The notes: generated from the sequence alone by a model not told the origin. Positions 24,903 through 33,988 are shown, counted from the first letter of the stretch. The stretch: DNA of 64,000 nt from Pseudomonas graminis (GCF_001705435.1 NZ_MDEN01000064.1:186001-250000), one strand, 5' to 3'. Numbers and translations are program-made.

Positions 24903-26771
24903 TTAAATCCACAACTTCTTGAAGTCACGACCGCCAAAGATCAGGTTGACCATTGCGCGGGTCACCATGATGGCTGTGAACATCGAGGTAAAGATCCCGA
25001 GGGACATGGTGACCGCAAAACCCTTCACCGGGCCGGTGCCCATCGCGAAGAGAATGCCGCCGACCAGCAGCGTCGTCAGGTTGGCGTCGAGGATCGCGGT
25101 ATACGCGCGGTCGAAGCCCTCGTTGATTGCACGCTGAACCGTCATGCCATTGGCGATCTCTTCACGAATCCGCGAGAAGATCAGCACGTTGGCATCGACC
25201 GCCATACCCATCGTCAAGACGATACCGGCGATGCCTGGCAGGGTCAGCGTTGCACCTAGCAGCGACATCAGCGCCAGCAGCATGACCATGTTGAAGGCCA
25301 GTGCCACGGTCGCGATCAGACCGAAGAAACGGTAGATGGCGAGGATGAACAGCGAGACGAACAGCATGCCCCAGAGGGATGCATCGATACCCTTGGTGAT
25401 GTTGTCGGCACCCAGGCTCGGGCCGATGGTGCGCTCTTCAGCGAAGTACATGGGTGCAGCCAGACCACCGGCACGCAGCAGCAGCGCCAGCTCGGACGAC
25501 TCACCTGCGCCGTTCAGGCCGGTGATGCGGAATTGAGCACCCAGCGGCGACTGAATGGTCGCCAGGCTGATGATCTTCTTCTCTTCCTTGAACGTCTGGA
25601 CCGGCACGTCTTTTTCGACGCCGTTGACCATTTGCTTGGTGTAGGTGGTGGTCGGCTTCTGCTCGATGAAGATCACCGCCATGCTGCGACCGACGTTCGC
25701 GCGGGTTGCGCGGCTCATCAGATCGCCACCATGGCCGTCCAGCTTGATGTTCACCTGAGGACGGCCGTGCTCGTCAAAGCCAGCCTTGGCGTCGGTTACC
25801 TGGTCACCGGTGATGATCAGACCACGCTCGACCGGCGCCGCAGGACGACCGCCTTCGCGGAATTCGAACATCTCGGTGGTGGCTTTGCTGTCGTCGGGGC
25901 CTGCGCCCAGACGGAACTCAAGGTTGGCCGTCTTGCCGAGGATACGCTTGGCTTCGGCGGTGTCCTGAACACCTGGCAGCTCGACCACGATGCGGTTGGC
26001 GCCCTGACGCTGAACCAGCGGCTCGGCGACGCCCAGCTCGTTGACCCGGTTACGCACGGTGGTCAGGTTTTGCTTGATCGAGTATTCGCGGATTTCAGCG
26101 ATCTTGGCTGGCGTCATGGCCAGACGCAGGATCGGCATCTCGCCGCGATCGCTCGTGGTGATATCGAAATCGGTGTAGTCCTTGCGGATCAGCGCACGGG
26201 CCTGTTCGCGGGTATCAGCATCGCTGAAGCCCAGCTGGATGGCGCCGTTGTCCTGCGGCAGGCTGCGATAACGCACTTTTTCCTTGCGCAGCAGGCTCTT
26301 CACTTCGCCTTCGTAGACATTCAGACGCGCACTGAGCGCTTTGTCCATGTCGACTTCAAGCAGGAAGTGCACGCCGCCGGACAGGTCGAGACCCAGCTTC
26401 ATCGGCGTAGCGCCAATGCTGCGCAGCCATTTTGGCGTGGTCTGAGCCAGGTTGAGCGCGACAACGTAATCGTCGCCCAGCGCCTTGCGTGCGACATCTT
26501 TGGCTGGCAGCTGGTCTTCCTGTTTGGTCAGACGCAACAAACCGCCCTTGCCATTCTCGGCCAGAGAAGCGCCCTTGACCGCGATACCAGCATCGGTAAG
26601 CGCCTTGCTTACGCGATCCAGATCAGCCTGATTGACCTGCAGCGCAGTGCTTGCGCCCGTGACTTGGATAGCCGGGTCATCAGGGTAGAGATTGGGTGCG
26701 GAATAAATAAAACCGATCACCAGCACTGCCAGGATCAGGATGTATTTCCACAGAGGGTATTTGTTCAACAT
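24903..26771 (-). CDS. secD: Protein translocase subunit SecD
   Basis: The 622-residue partner of SecF. It shows the first membrane helix (YILILAVLVIGFIYS), motif GLDLSGGVHFLLEVD, a large periplasmic domain (P1 head and base) and five C-terminal helices with GMAVDANVLIFSRIREE. The ATG at 26771 is preferred to a GTG one codon earlier. Upstream lie yajC and tgt, the conserved order of this export cluster. Confidence 0.96.
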   Translation of the reverse strand: MLNKYPLWKYILILAVLVIGFIYSAPNLYPDDPAIQVTGASTALQVNQADLDRVSKALTDAGIAVKGASLAENGKGGLLRLTKQEDQLPAKDVARKALGDDYVVALNLAQTTPKWLRSIGATPMKLGLDLSGGVHFLLEVDMDKALSARLNVYEGEVKSLLRKEKVRYRSLPQDNGAIQLGFSDADTREQARALIRKDYTDFDITTSDRGEMPILRLAMTPAKIAEIREYSIKQNLTTVRNRVNELGVAEPLVQRQGANRIVVELPGVQDTAEAKRILGKTANLEFRLGAGPDDSKATTEMFEFREGGRPAAPVERGLIITGDQVTDAKAGFDEHGRPQVNIKLDGHGGDLMSRATRANVGRSMAVIFIEQKPTTTYTKQMVNGVEKDVPVQTFKEEKKIISLATIQSPLGAQFRITGLNGAGESSELALLLRAGGLAAPMYFAEERTIGPSLGADNITKGIDASLWGMLFVSLFILAIYRFFGLIATVALAFNMVMLLALMSLLGATLTLPGIAGIVLTMGMAVDANVLIFSRIREEIANGMTVQRAINEGFDRAYTAILDANLTTLLVGGILFAMGTGPVKGFAVTMSLGIFTSMFTAIMVTRAMVNLIFGGRDFKKLWI

Positions 26772-26833
26772 CACGCCGCCTGCTTATAACGCGGGGCGCC
26801 TTGCGCGCCCCGTCGATTGGTAAAAGACTGGAA

Positions 26834-27172
26834 TCAGATGGCTTTCAGAGTGCCCTTGGGCAGGGTGGCAGCGATTGCGCCCTTCTGGATTTTCAGCTCT
26901 ACGGTGTCGGACACTTCGATAACAACGAAGTCATCAGTCACTTTGTTGATCTTGCCTGCGATACCGCCGGTAGTGACGACTTCATCACCCTTCTGCAAGT
27001 TGCCCAGCAAGTTCTTTTGCTCTTTGGCGCGCTTGGCCTGTGGACGCCAGATCATCAGATAGAAGATGACCAGAAAGCCGACCAGGAAAATCCACTCGAA
27101 ACCGCCGCCCATAGGGCCTGCAGCAGCAGGGGCAGCCGCATCCGCGAAAGCGGAAGAGATGAAAAAGCTCAT
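26834..27172 (-). CDS. yajC: Preprotein translocase subunit YajC
   Basis: A small single-pass membrane protein copurifying with SecDF. The 112 residues include an N-terminal Ala-rich segment, one transmembrane helix (about 24-41, FEWIFLVGFLVIFYLMIW), the RPQAKRAKEQK basic motif and a cytoplasmic SH3-like domain (GDEVVTTGGIAGKINKV). It sits between tgt and secD, in the same direction. Confidence 0.95.
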   Translation of the reverse strand: MSFFISSAFADAAAPAAAGPMGGGFEWIFLVGFLVIFYLMIWRPQAKRAKEQKNLLGNLQKGDEVVTTGGIAGKINKVTDDFVVIEVSDTVELKIQKGAIAATLPKGTLKAI

Positions 27173-27225
27173 TTAACACTCCAGTTGCATATTTTAATAA
27201 TAGGAAGCGAAAGACCGGATGTCGC

Positions 27226-28359
27226 TCAGTCCAGTAACGGCGTCACAAGCCCGCGTTTGGCATAGAACGTGTCGACAAAGGCGGCCAATGTACCTTGTTG
27301 AATAGCCTCGCGCAAACCAGCCATAAGCAGCTGGTAATGGCGCAAATTATGGATCGTATTGAGCATGCTACCCAGCATTTCGCCGCACTTGTCCAGGTGG
27401 TGCAGATAGGCGCGGGAGAAGTTTTTGCAGGTGTAGCAATCGCAGGTCGGATCCAGCGGCGACTCATCGTAACGATGAAACGCATTACGGATTTTCAGAA
27501 CACCGGTGTCGATGAACAGATGACCGTTGCGCGCATTGCGCGTAGGCATCACGCAGTCGAACATGTCGACGCCGCGGCGGACACCTTCAACCAGGTCCTC
27601 GGGCTTGCCTACACCCATAAGGTAACGAGGTTTGTCAGCCGGCATGCGGCCCGGCAGGTAGTCCAGGACCTTGATCATCTCGTCCTTGGGCTCGCCGACC
27701 GACAGGCCGCCAATCGCCAGGCCGTCAAAGTCGAGCTCACTCAAGCCTTCGAGGGAGCGCATGCGCAGGTTCTCGTGCATGCCGCCCTGAACGATGCCGA
27801 ACAGCGCCGCGGTGTTTTCGCCGTGGGCGATCTTGGACCGCTTGGCCCAGCGCAGCGACAGCTCCATGGAGGTGCGCGCAACTTCTTCGTCCGCAGGATA
27901 CGGCGTGCATTCGTCAAAGATCATCACGACGTCGGAACCGAGGTCGCGCTGAACCTGCATCGATTCTTCAGGCCCCATGAACACTTTTGCGCCGTCAACC
28001 GGAGAGGCGAAGGTCACGCCCTCCTCCTTGATCTTACGCATCGCGCCCAGGCTGAACACCTGAAAACCGCCGGAGTCGGTCAGAATCGGTCCTTTCCACT
28101 GCATGAAATCGTGAAGGTCGCCGTGGCCCTTGATGACTTCAGTACCCGGACGCAGCCACAGGTGGAAAGTGTTGCCGAGGATCATCTGAGCGCCGGTGGC
28201 CTCGATGTCTCGAGGCAGCATCCCCTTGACCGTGCCGTAGGTGCCGACCGGCATGAACGCAGGCGTTTCGACAACGCCGCGAGGAAAGGTCAGGCGACCG
28301 CGACGCGCTTTGCCATCGGTGGCCAGCAGCTCGAAAGACATACGACAGGTGCGACTCAT
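27226..28359 (-). CDS. tgt: tRNA-guanine transglycosylase (queuine synthesis)
   Basis: Exchanges guanine 34 for preQ1 in the GUN-anticodon tRNAs. The 377-residue TIM-barrel enzyme contains the catalytic Asp motif ILTDSGGFQVFSLG, the second Asp in FDCVMPTRNARNG, and the zinc site CDCYTCKNFSRAYLHHL. I took the ATG at 28359 (MSRTCRMSFEL) because it overlaps the queA stop as ATGA and has GAGGA seven bases upstream; the ATG at 28341 (MSFELLATDG) is the alternative start and has no clear ribosome site. Confidence 0.95.
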   Translation of the reverse strand: MSRTCRMSFELLATDGKARRGRLTFPRGVVETPAFMPVGTYGTVKGMLPRDIEATGAQMILGNTFHLWLRPGTEVIKGHGDLHDFMQWKGPILTDSGGFQVFSLGAMRKIKEEGVTFASPVDGAKVFMGPEESMQVQRDLGSDVVMIFDECTPYPADEEVARTSMELSLRWAKRSKIAHGENTAALFGIVQGGMHENLRMRSLEGLSELDFDGLAIGGLSVGEPKDEMIKVLDYLPGRMPADKPRYLMGVGKPEDLVEGVRRGVDMFDCVMPTRNARNGHLFIDTGVLKIRNAFHRYDESPLDPTCDCYTCKNFSRAYLHHLDKCGEMLGSMLNTIHNLRHYQLLMAGLREAIQQGTLAAFVDTFYAKRGLVTPLLD

Positions 28360-29435
28360 GCGTGATCCTCTGGGGCCGAGTCCGTCGGGGTTGATTCCCC
28401 GGGAGCGGTCGGCGCGGGATTGCGGGTGATGAACATGGCATCCCCGTAACTGAAGAAGCGGTAACCGTGCTCCACCGCAGCCGCGTAGGCCGCCATGGTT
28501 TCGGGATAACCGGCGAATGCCGAGACCAGCATCAACAGCGTCGATTCCGGCAAATGGAAATTGGTGACCAGTGCATCGACCACATGGAACGGTCGGCCCG
28601 GGTAAATAAAGATATCGGTGTCGCCGCTGAAGGGCTTGAGCACGCCATCGCGCGCGGCACTTTCCAGCGAACGCACGCTGGTCGTGCCCACGGCGATCAC
28701 CCGACCACCGCGTGCGCGGCAAGCGGCCACGGCGTCGACCACGTCCTGAGTGACTTCAAGCCACTCGTTGTGCATGTGGTGATCTTCAATGCGCTCAACG
28801 CGCACCGGCTGGAATGTCCCGGCGCCGACGTGCAGCGTCACGAATGCGGTCTCGACGCCCTTCTCGGCAATCGCGGCCATCATGGTCTGATCGAAATGCA
28901 GACCTGCCGTCGGCGCCGCGACAGCACCGGCGCGCTGGGCGTACACGGTCTGATAGCGCTCGCGATCGGCATCGTCGTCCGGGCGGTCTATATAAGGAGG
29001 CAACGGCATGTGCCCGACGCGCTCGAGCAGAGGCAGCACCGGCTCGGCGAAGCGCAGCTCGAACAACGCATCGTGGCGAGCGACCATTTCGGCCTCGCCA
29101 CCGCCATCGATGAGAATCGTCGAACCCGGCTTGGGCGACTTGCTGGAGCGCACATGGGCCAGCACACGGTGCTGATCGAGAACGCGCTCAACGAGGATTT
29201 CCAGCTTGCCGCCCGAGGCTTTTTGCCCGAACAGCCGCGCCGGAATCACCCGGGTATTATTGAAGACCATCAGATCGCCAGGGCGCAAATGCTCCAGCAA
29301 ATCAGTGAATTGGCGGTGTGCCAGCGCGCCGCTTGGCCCGTCGAGGGTCAGCAAACGGCTGCTGCGTCGCTCCGCCAAAGGATGGCGAGCGATCAATGAA
29401 TCCGGGAGCTCGAAGGTAAAGTCAGCGACACGCAT
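28356..29435 (-). CDS. queA: S-adenosylmethionine:tRNA ribosyltransferase-isomerase QueA
   Basis: Adds the ribosyl group from SAM to preQ1-tRNA to give epoxyqueuosine, the step after Tgt. The 359-residue protein shows the family start MRVADFTFELPDSLIARHP, the LRPGDLMVFNNTRVIPARL motif and GLHFD and HVGAGTFQPVRVE motifs in the mid region, and VTNFHLPESTLLMLVSAFAG towards the C-terminus. It overlaps tgt by four bases and is the promoter-proximal gene of the queA-tgt-yajC-secDF series. About 30 acidic-Pro residues at the C-terminus look variable. Confidence 0.96.
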   Translation of the reverse strand: MRVADFTFELPDSLIARHPLAERRSSRLLTLDGPSGALAHRQFTDLLEHLRPGDLMVFNNTRVIPARLFGQKASGGKLEILVERVLDQHRVLAHVRSSKSPKPGSTILIDGGGEAEMVARHDALFELRFAEPVLPLLERVGHMPLPPYIDRPDDDADRERYQTVYAQRAGAVAAPTAGLHFDQTMMAAIAEKGVETAFVTLHVGAGTFQPVRVERIEDHHMHNEWLEVTQDVVDAVAACRARGGRVIAVGTTSVRSLESAARDGVLKPFSGDTDIFIYPGRPFHVVDALVTNFHLPESTLLMLVSAFAGYPETMAAYAAAVEHGYRFFSYGDAMFITRNPAPTAPGESTPTDSAPEDHA

Positions 29436-29501
29436 GATGGGGTTCGTCTAGCAGGGCCGGGAAGTTTAGCGGAATAAGTGAAAATTGACCATGAAACATG
29501 A

Positions 29502-29530
29502 TTGACCAACGGTAGGCTCGTCTCTATACT
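29502..29530 (+). promoter_or_regulatory. Promoter of the tRNA-Leu gene
   Basis: TTGACC (29502-29507) and TATACT (29525-29530) are separated by 17 bases, near the sigma-70 consensus, and lie 14 bases ahead of the tRNA gene. Confidence 0.8.
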
Positions 29531-29543
29531 TCGCCGCCATTGA

Positions 29544-29628
29544 GCCCTGATGGCGGAATTGGTAGACGCGGCGGATTCAAAATCCGTTTTCGAAAGAAGT
29601 GGGAGTTCGATTCTCCCTCGGGGCACCA
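29544..29628 (+). tRNA. tRNA-Leu (anticodon CAA)
   Basis: An 85-base class II tRNA. The acceptor arms GCCCTGA and TCGGGGC pair with one G-U, the D-arm TGGCGGAATTGGTAGACGCG is leucine-type, the anticodon loop has CAA at 29578-29580 (reads UUG), a long variable arm follows, and the T-arm GGGAGTTCGATTCTCCC is intact. CCA is encoded at 29626-29628. It forms the left border of the accessory block that follows, as tRNA genes often do. Confidence 0.97.
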
Positions 29629-29657
29629 AACAGCAGCACCTTCAAGTGGTTACGTGA

Positions 29658-29707
29658 CTTGAAGCACAGAAAAACCGGCCAGATTTGAGCCGGTTTTTTT
29701 GTGGGCG
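29658..29707 (+). repeat. Left copy of the direct repeat that brackets the accessory block
   Basis: CTTGAAGCACA, a run of As, ACCGGC, a short loop, TTTGAGCCGGTTTTTTT and GGGCG. The same order occurs at 37173-37220 with a few substitutions and one-base indels. The element includes the tRNA-Leu transcript terminator. It may be an integration or recombination scar; the copies are not identical, so the event would be old. Confidence 0.7.
29671..29700 (+). terminator. Terminator behind tRNA-Leu
   Basis: AAAACCGGC, loop CAGATTTGA, GCCGGT followed by seven Ts. It ends the tRNA-Leu transcript and forms the core of the left direct repeat. Confidence 0.85.
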
Positions 29708-29875
29708 GCATTTACTAAACGGTTAAGCATCAGCATCAATCACCCCCGTCCTCAGCACATCGCCAGCCTAAGCTGATCCCCTCAGCAAAAATTCCCAAAA
29801 CCAAACGGGAATGGCCCTTTGACATTGAATCCCCTGCCCCGCTGTGGTGAAATCCACCGCCTGAGAAATCGGATC

Positions 29876-29987
29876 CATTGAAGGCTTTTCATCACGGACG
29901 AAGACAGGCGATTGCGCCCGGTCATCACGTCCGTGCGCCTTTCGCAGTATCACAAGGAGCGTACGCATTGAAGTCTTTTCATCCCGG
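29876..29987 (+). repeat. In-frame 90-base-spaced repeat at the start of the OmpA-lipoprotein gene
   Basis: CATTGAAG-x-CTTTTCATC-x-CGG occurs at 29876-29897 and again at 29966-29987, 20 of 22 bases alike and exactly 90 bases apart, so both copies read in the same frame (KAFHHG and KSFHPG). Only the second is preceded by a ribosome site (AAGGAG). The first looks like the relic of a small duplication or an ancestral start. Confidence 0.6.
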
Positions 29988-31416
29988 CAAGCTGACGGTG
30001 CTGGCACTGGCAGTGACGCTGAGCAGTTGCGCCACGTTCGATCAGGCCGGCCGTGATTACGGCACGGCGATAGGGTGCGCAGGTGGGGCATTGCTCGGCG
30101 CGGGTTTGATCTACGCCGCCACGGGTAATGCTGGCAAAGCCGTCGCAGGCGGTGTGGTCGGCGGTGCAGCGGGTTGCGCAGTGGGCCATGTCTGGCAGAA
30201 CCGTCAGCAGGAACTGCAGCGCATCGCGCAGGAAGAACACCTGAAAATGCAGATCGACACGCTGCAGGCACAGGCCCCCGCGCAGAATGGCAAACCTGCC
30301 GTGATGGCGGACGCGGGCATTGTTGCCCAGGTCGAAGATCAGGGCATGTTTCCCACGGGCAGCGACCAACTGACAGCCGATGGCCTGCGTCAGGTGCGCA
30401 AGCTCGCCAACGCGTTCAAGCCGGCGCAAGGCCAGTCCAACGCTCAGCCGCAAGCGGTTTTGGTGGTGGGGCATACCGACGCGACCGGCTCCGCAGACTT
30501 CAATCAGCAACTGTCCGAGCGTCGTGCGCGCAGTGTCGGCAAAGTCCTGGCGGAGGCCGGTATTTCCGCTCAGAGTCTGTACTTCCAGGGTGTAGGCGCA
30601 GCCCGTCCCTTGGCCGATAACACCACCACCGAAGGGCGCGCCCAGAATCGCCGTGTCGAAATCGTCCAACTGGAGTCCACGGCGCTGCTCGAACAACGCG
30701 TCAAACAGGAGCGCAGCAACCCGCGCTATCTGGCCCATGGGACGCGCAACCAGTCCACGCCGAAAGCCAAAGTCGCTGCGTCTGCACCTCAAGCTGAGGC
30801 GCCGAAAAAATCTACCGAGCAGCCGGTTGCCGCGCTGGCCCCAAACTTCATCGATTTCGGCGGAAGCCCCGCCAGCTCGGATGTCAATCAACTGGCCCGC
30901 CTGGTCAAACCCATGGAGTCCACGGGCTTCACGCTGATCAGCAAAGCCAACGCAAGCGTGCCGGTCGCGAGCTGTGAAGCCGATCGCCCACGGGTTGCCG
31001 GCGCGGTGAAAAATCTTGCGAGCGGACAAGAACTGGCCGAGCACGAGACCACCGATTACCTGCCGGGTTACAACGGTAGAGTCTGGGCCAACAACGTCAA
31101 CGGCAATCTGGTGACCATCACGCCAATCGCCGTGCTGCGCAACAACGCAGAGATTGCCAAGCAGCCTCGTATCCAACTGGTTAAAGGCTACGAACAGAAC
31201 AAGAAAGGCAAAGCGACCACCCTCGCTGCTGTTGCCAACACTTTCGAAGGCCAGGACACCGTGCTCTATCGCGTGTTCATCGACGACGCTCAGGCGCCGG
31301 TGAACTGCATGGACATTGTTCTGGACAAGAACGGCGGCAAGGCAGTGGACGGCAAGTTGTTCTATGACAAAACCGGCGAGAGCTACGTCGCTAAATTCGT
31401 CCCTATTCGCACCTGA
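29968..31416 (+). CDS. OmpA-domain lipoprotein with glycine-rich and C-terminal unknown domains
   Basis: A 482-residue outer-membrane lipoprotein, first gene of a three-gene envelope module. After the signal peptide the lipobox LSSC puts the acylated Cys at about residue 20. A glycine-rich hydrophobic zipper follows (about 37-70), then a helical segment and an OmpA-like peptidoglycan-binding domain (about 110-235) with GHTDATGSADFNQQLSERRA, GVGAARPLADN and GRAQNRRVEI. The last roughly 240 residues, a Pro/Ala/Lys linker and a beta-rich domain, match nothing I recognise. The start is a TTG at 29968 with AAGGAG nine bases before; an in-frame upstream TTG at 29878 has no ribosome site. It is 24 bases ahead of the next gene. 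Confidence 0.8.
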   Translation: MKSFHPGKLTVLALAVTLSSCATFDQAGRDYGTAIGCAGGALLGAGLIYAATGNAGKAVAGGVVGGAAGCAVGHVWQNRQQELQRIAQEEHLKMQIDTLQAQAPAQNGKPAVMADAGIVAQVEDQGMFPTGSDQLTADGLRQVRKLANAFKPAQGQSNAQPQAVLVVGHTDATGSADFNQQLSERRARSVGKVLAEAGISAQSLYFQGVGAARPLADNTTTEGRAQNRRVEIVQLESTALLEQRVKQERSNPRYLAHGTRNQSTPKAKVAASAPQAEAPKKSTEQPVAALAPNFIDFGGSPASSDVNQLARLVKPMESTGFTLISKANASVPVASCEADRPRVAGAVKNLASGQELAEHETTDYLPGYNGRVWANNVNGNLVTITPIAVLRNNAEIAKQPRIQLVKGYEQNKKGKATTLAAVANTFEGQDTVLYRVFIDDAQAPVNCMDIVLDKNGGKAVDGKLFYDKTGESYVAKFVPIRT

Positions 31417-31440
31417 AGTCCGTAACGCTCGAGGAACAAC

Positions 31441-33063
31441 ATGGAACAGTTTTCAATGGACGCCCTGACCGCTTTTCTTGTAATGCACCGCGTGGCAGTG
31501 GGTTTGATCCTGAGCACGCTGGTGCTTCTGGTCGCCATCAGGATCTGGTGGTCGAAAGTCAGCTACTTCTATATGAACGTGGCGTACGCCCTGCCGCTCG
31601 TGGGTCGAATCAGCAGCTTGAGCAGAAAGCCGCCTATCACTGAAGCAGATGGTTGGATGGACAGCGAATCACGCCTGTGTGCCGACTATTACTCGTACTA
31701 CCGAGGTTTCAACAAAAGCCCGGACTATTATGACAAGTGCCGTGATTACCTGAACAAGGTTCACGAGACCGGTCGACGGGAGAAAGGCTTCTTCATGTGG
31801 ATGCTGATCATCGGCCTGATCTTCTTCGAAGCCGTTGGTTTTGCCTACGTCCTTGCGCCGTTCATGGTGCAGAACATATCCGCCAATGTCGCTGGCATGC
31901 TGGCATGGTTCACTGCCTTTCTGCTCTCTGTCGCCGCGGTATTCTTCACCGAGATGGCAGGCCGTGAGATGCACCACAGCAGCCTGATTACCAAGATTCG
32001 CACTTGGTATGAACAGTCGCGCACGCCGAGGGATCTGGAGGCGGACACCAAAGTCGATATCGACAATACCTACCGCGACGACGACGAACCCAATTACCTT
32101 AAAGTGCTTAACCGCACTGACCACAACGCACGGGTCACGCCTAAATACACGTGGACCACGGTCTGCCTGATTTATGTGCTGGCGATTGCGATTGGTGCCT
32201 TTGTCATCCGTAACTACAGCCTCAAATCGATGGAAGTTGATTTGGTCAGCAACCCGGATGCCTTCAGCCAGACTCAGTCGGGCAACACCAAACTGCCGGA
32301 TTCGCCATTCGAGTTGCCGGCTGAAAGCGCGCAGGAAAACCAGACTGCCGATCAGACCTCGGCGCACGACAAAATGGAGGCCATCCGCGCTGCGTCGCTG
32401 ACGACTTACATTATTCTTTCGGTCATATTCCTGGGCATTCAGGGCGTGGGCATCGTGCTGTCCAATCGATTCTCCTTCGCGGGGAAACAATCGGGGCAAG
32501 CGTGGCAATACACGCGTGGGTTCAATAACGCCGAAGAGTTTGCTGCTCACTATCAGAATCTTCGCGAACATGTCGCCCGTGATGCGCAGGCCAAACTGAC
32601 AGCCTTACAAAGTCGACTGGCCAACCGCATTACCACCTCAGGCCATGAGCGAGAGCATTTGCTCAAAGGATTTGGTCACCGTAACTTCGATACATATGTC
32701 ACCAAGCGCCACGAAGGTTTCCGCAAGAGCGATGACAGCCGCCTGGAGCAAGACCGTCTCAGCCGGGAGCAACGGAGTGCAGACCAGGCTCACGAGCGTG
32801 CGAGGGCAAAATCGGCTGTCACTCAACCGGCGGCGGCCGAGTTGGCAATTGCTACGCCTGCTGCCGCTCCAGAAGCGACCCCGACTGCGCTCAAGCCTAC
32901 AGTCGCACTCGACCCGGACAACTTCGACGACCTGAATGACTTCGACGATGACGAACTGGCATTTCTTGCCGGCAAGTACGAAGTCACTGTCGAACAGTTG
33001 AAGAAAGTCCAGAAGCTGCAACGCATGGCTGCAAAAGCCACTCAAACACGTCAGGAGCAGTGA
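31441..33063 (+). CDS. Multi-spanning membrane protein of unknown function (envelope module)
   Basis: A 540-residue protein with about five transmembrane helices: two dispersed N-terminal ones (about 9-37 and 119-145), one at 149-175, one at 238-256 and one at 318-337. A cytoplasmic loop rich in Tyr/Asp lies between the first two and a polar one before the fourth. The C-terminal 170 residues are soluble and highly charged with Gln/Ala-rich and acidic parts (DDLNDFDDDELAFLAGKYEV) and end in a helical tail. I find no MotA/ExbB, ATPase or transporter motif. It is co-directional with the OmpA lipoprotein gene upstream and almost touches the next gene, so the three are probably one operon. Confidence 0.7.
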   Translation: MEQFSMDALTAFLVMHRVAVGLILSTLVLLVAIRIWWSKVSYFYMNVAYALPLVGRISSLSRKPPITEADGWMDSESRLCADYYSYYRGFNKSPDYYDKCRDYLNKVHETGRREKGFFMWMLIIGLIFFEAVGFAYVLAPFMVQNISANVAGMLAWFTAFLLSVAAVFFTEMAGREMHHSSLITKIRTWYEQSRTPRDLEADTKVDIDNTYRDDDEPNYLKVLNRTDHNARVTPKYTWTTVCLIYVLAIAIGAFVIRNYSLKSMEVDLVSNPDAFSQTQSGNTKLPDSPFELPAESAQENQTADQTSAHDKMEAIRAASLTTYIILSVIFLGIQGVGIVLSNRFSFAGKQSGQAWQYTRGFNNAEEFAAHYQNLREHVARDAQAKLTALQSRLANRITTSGHEREHLLKGFGHRNFDTYVTKRHEGFRKSDDSRLEQDRLSREQRSADQAHERARAKSAVTQPAAAELAIATPAAAPEATPTALKPTVALDPDNFDDLNDFDDDELAFLAGKYEVTVEQLKKVQKLQRMAAKATQTRQEQ

Positions 33064-33064
33064 T

Positions 33065-33901
33065 ATGAAACGGCGCGCCTTGCTGGCAAGCACTCTCCTG
33101 TTACTGGGCACGCCGTTACTGCACGCGGCTGAGCGTAATGACCTGCCCAGTTGCTATGACTTCGCAAAACTGTCCGAATACCGACCCGCCTCCTCCGGGC
33201 GCGAGCTGATTATCATCGTCGACCAGACGGTTCAGTTGCCAAAGGACCTGAAGGAGTCGACTTACAGTCACGCGCTGCGGTACGTCAAACCGGGCGACAG
33301 CGTCCGGCTGTACCAGTTTTCCGCTTACTTGCCGGGTAATTACATGAAGCTTATGTATACCGGGCAACTTGAAGACAAGCTGGATGATAAGAAACGCGAC
33401 GACATCGGCATGAACAGCCTGCGTCAGCTGGACAACTGCCTGGCCAAACAGGTCGATTTCTTTCGCAAAACATTGGGCCAAAAACTGGTAGAAAGTTTCG
33501 CGAAGCCGGGCGAGGACATCGCAAAGAGCGAGATCTTTTTTAGCCTCAAGCAGATAGGCGAAGACATCGCACAGCGGCCTGCACAGGAGAAGGTGGTGTT
33601 GCTGGTCTCCGACATGCTGGAAAACAGCGACTTCGGCAGTTTTTACGCCAGCAACCAAATCCGCGCCATTGACCCGGCTGCAGAGTTGAAAAAGGTCGAG
33701 CAGAAGAAACTGTTTGCAGACCTGGGCGGCGCCAAAGTCTATGTACTGGGCGCAGGTCTGGTACCTGGGACCGCCAAGAATGGCTATCGATCGGGCAATA
33801 CGGTGCAGAAGCTGGAGACCTTCTGGAGCGGATATTTGAGCCAGTCCAATGCTCGACTGGTGAGCTTCGGGGCGCCGTCGCTGACAGTTGATTTGCAGTA
33901 G
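33065..33901 (+). CDS. Periplasmic protein with von Willebrand A-like fold (envelope module)
   Basis: A 278-residue protein with a Sec signal peptide (cleavage after LLHAA, about residue 21). Two strands typical of a vWA domain are visible: GRELIIIVDQTVQLP near residue 47 and KVVLLVSDMLENSD near 178, and a third GAKVYVLGAGLVPG near 226. In the metal site position the usual D-x-S-x-S reads DQTVQ, so a classical MIDAS is absent or degenerate. It starts one base after the stop of the membrane protein gene. Such domains often mediate protein contacts, but the partner is unknown. No homologue with known role comes to mind. Confidence 0.65.
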   Translation: MKRRALLASTLLLLGTPLLHAAERNDLPSCYDFAKLSEYRPASSGRELIIIVDQTVQLPKDLKESTYSHALRYVKPGDSVRLYQFSAYLPGNYMKLMYTGQLEDKLDDKKRDDIGMNSLRQLDNCLAKQVDFFRKTLGQKLVESFAKPGEDIAKSEIFFSLKQIGEDIAQRPAQEKVVLLVSDMLENSDFGSFYASNQIRAIDPAAELKKVEQKKLFADLGGAKVYVLGAGLVPGTAKNGYRSGNTVQKLETFWSGYLSQSNARLVSFGAPSLTVDLQ

Positions 33902-33988
33902 GGCGCAGACTTTCGCGTCTACCAAGACGGGATTTGGCCGGAAAACCGCCAGATACGACGCCGCAAATCTGGCGGCGTCAACACCGGT

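Noticed and set aside
25533..26789. A 418-codon plus-strand frame opposite secD
   Set aside because: Antisense shadow of secD without any independent coding evidence.
31669..32571. Antisense frame within the envelope membrane-protein gene
   Set aside because: Shadow frame on the minus strand; the plus strand gene has clear transmembrane helices and fits the operon.
29968..33063. Zorya-like defence (ZorA/ZorB)
   Set aside because: ZorB has an OmpA domain and ZorA a MotA-like channel in the inner membrane, but here the OmpA protein is an outer-membrane lipoprotein, the membrane protein has no MotA pattern, and no helicase or nuclease gene follows.
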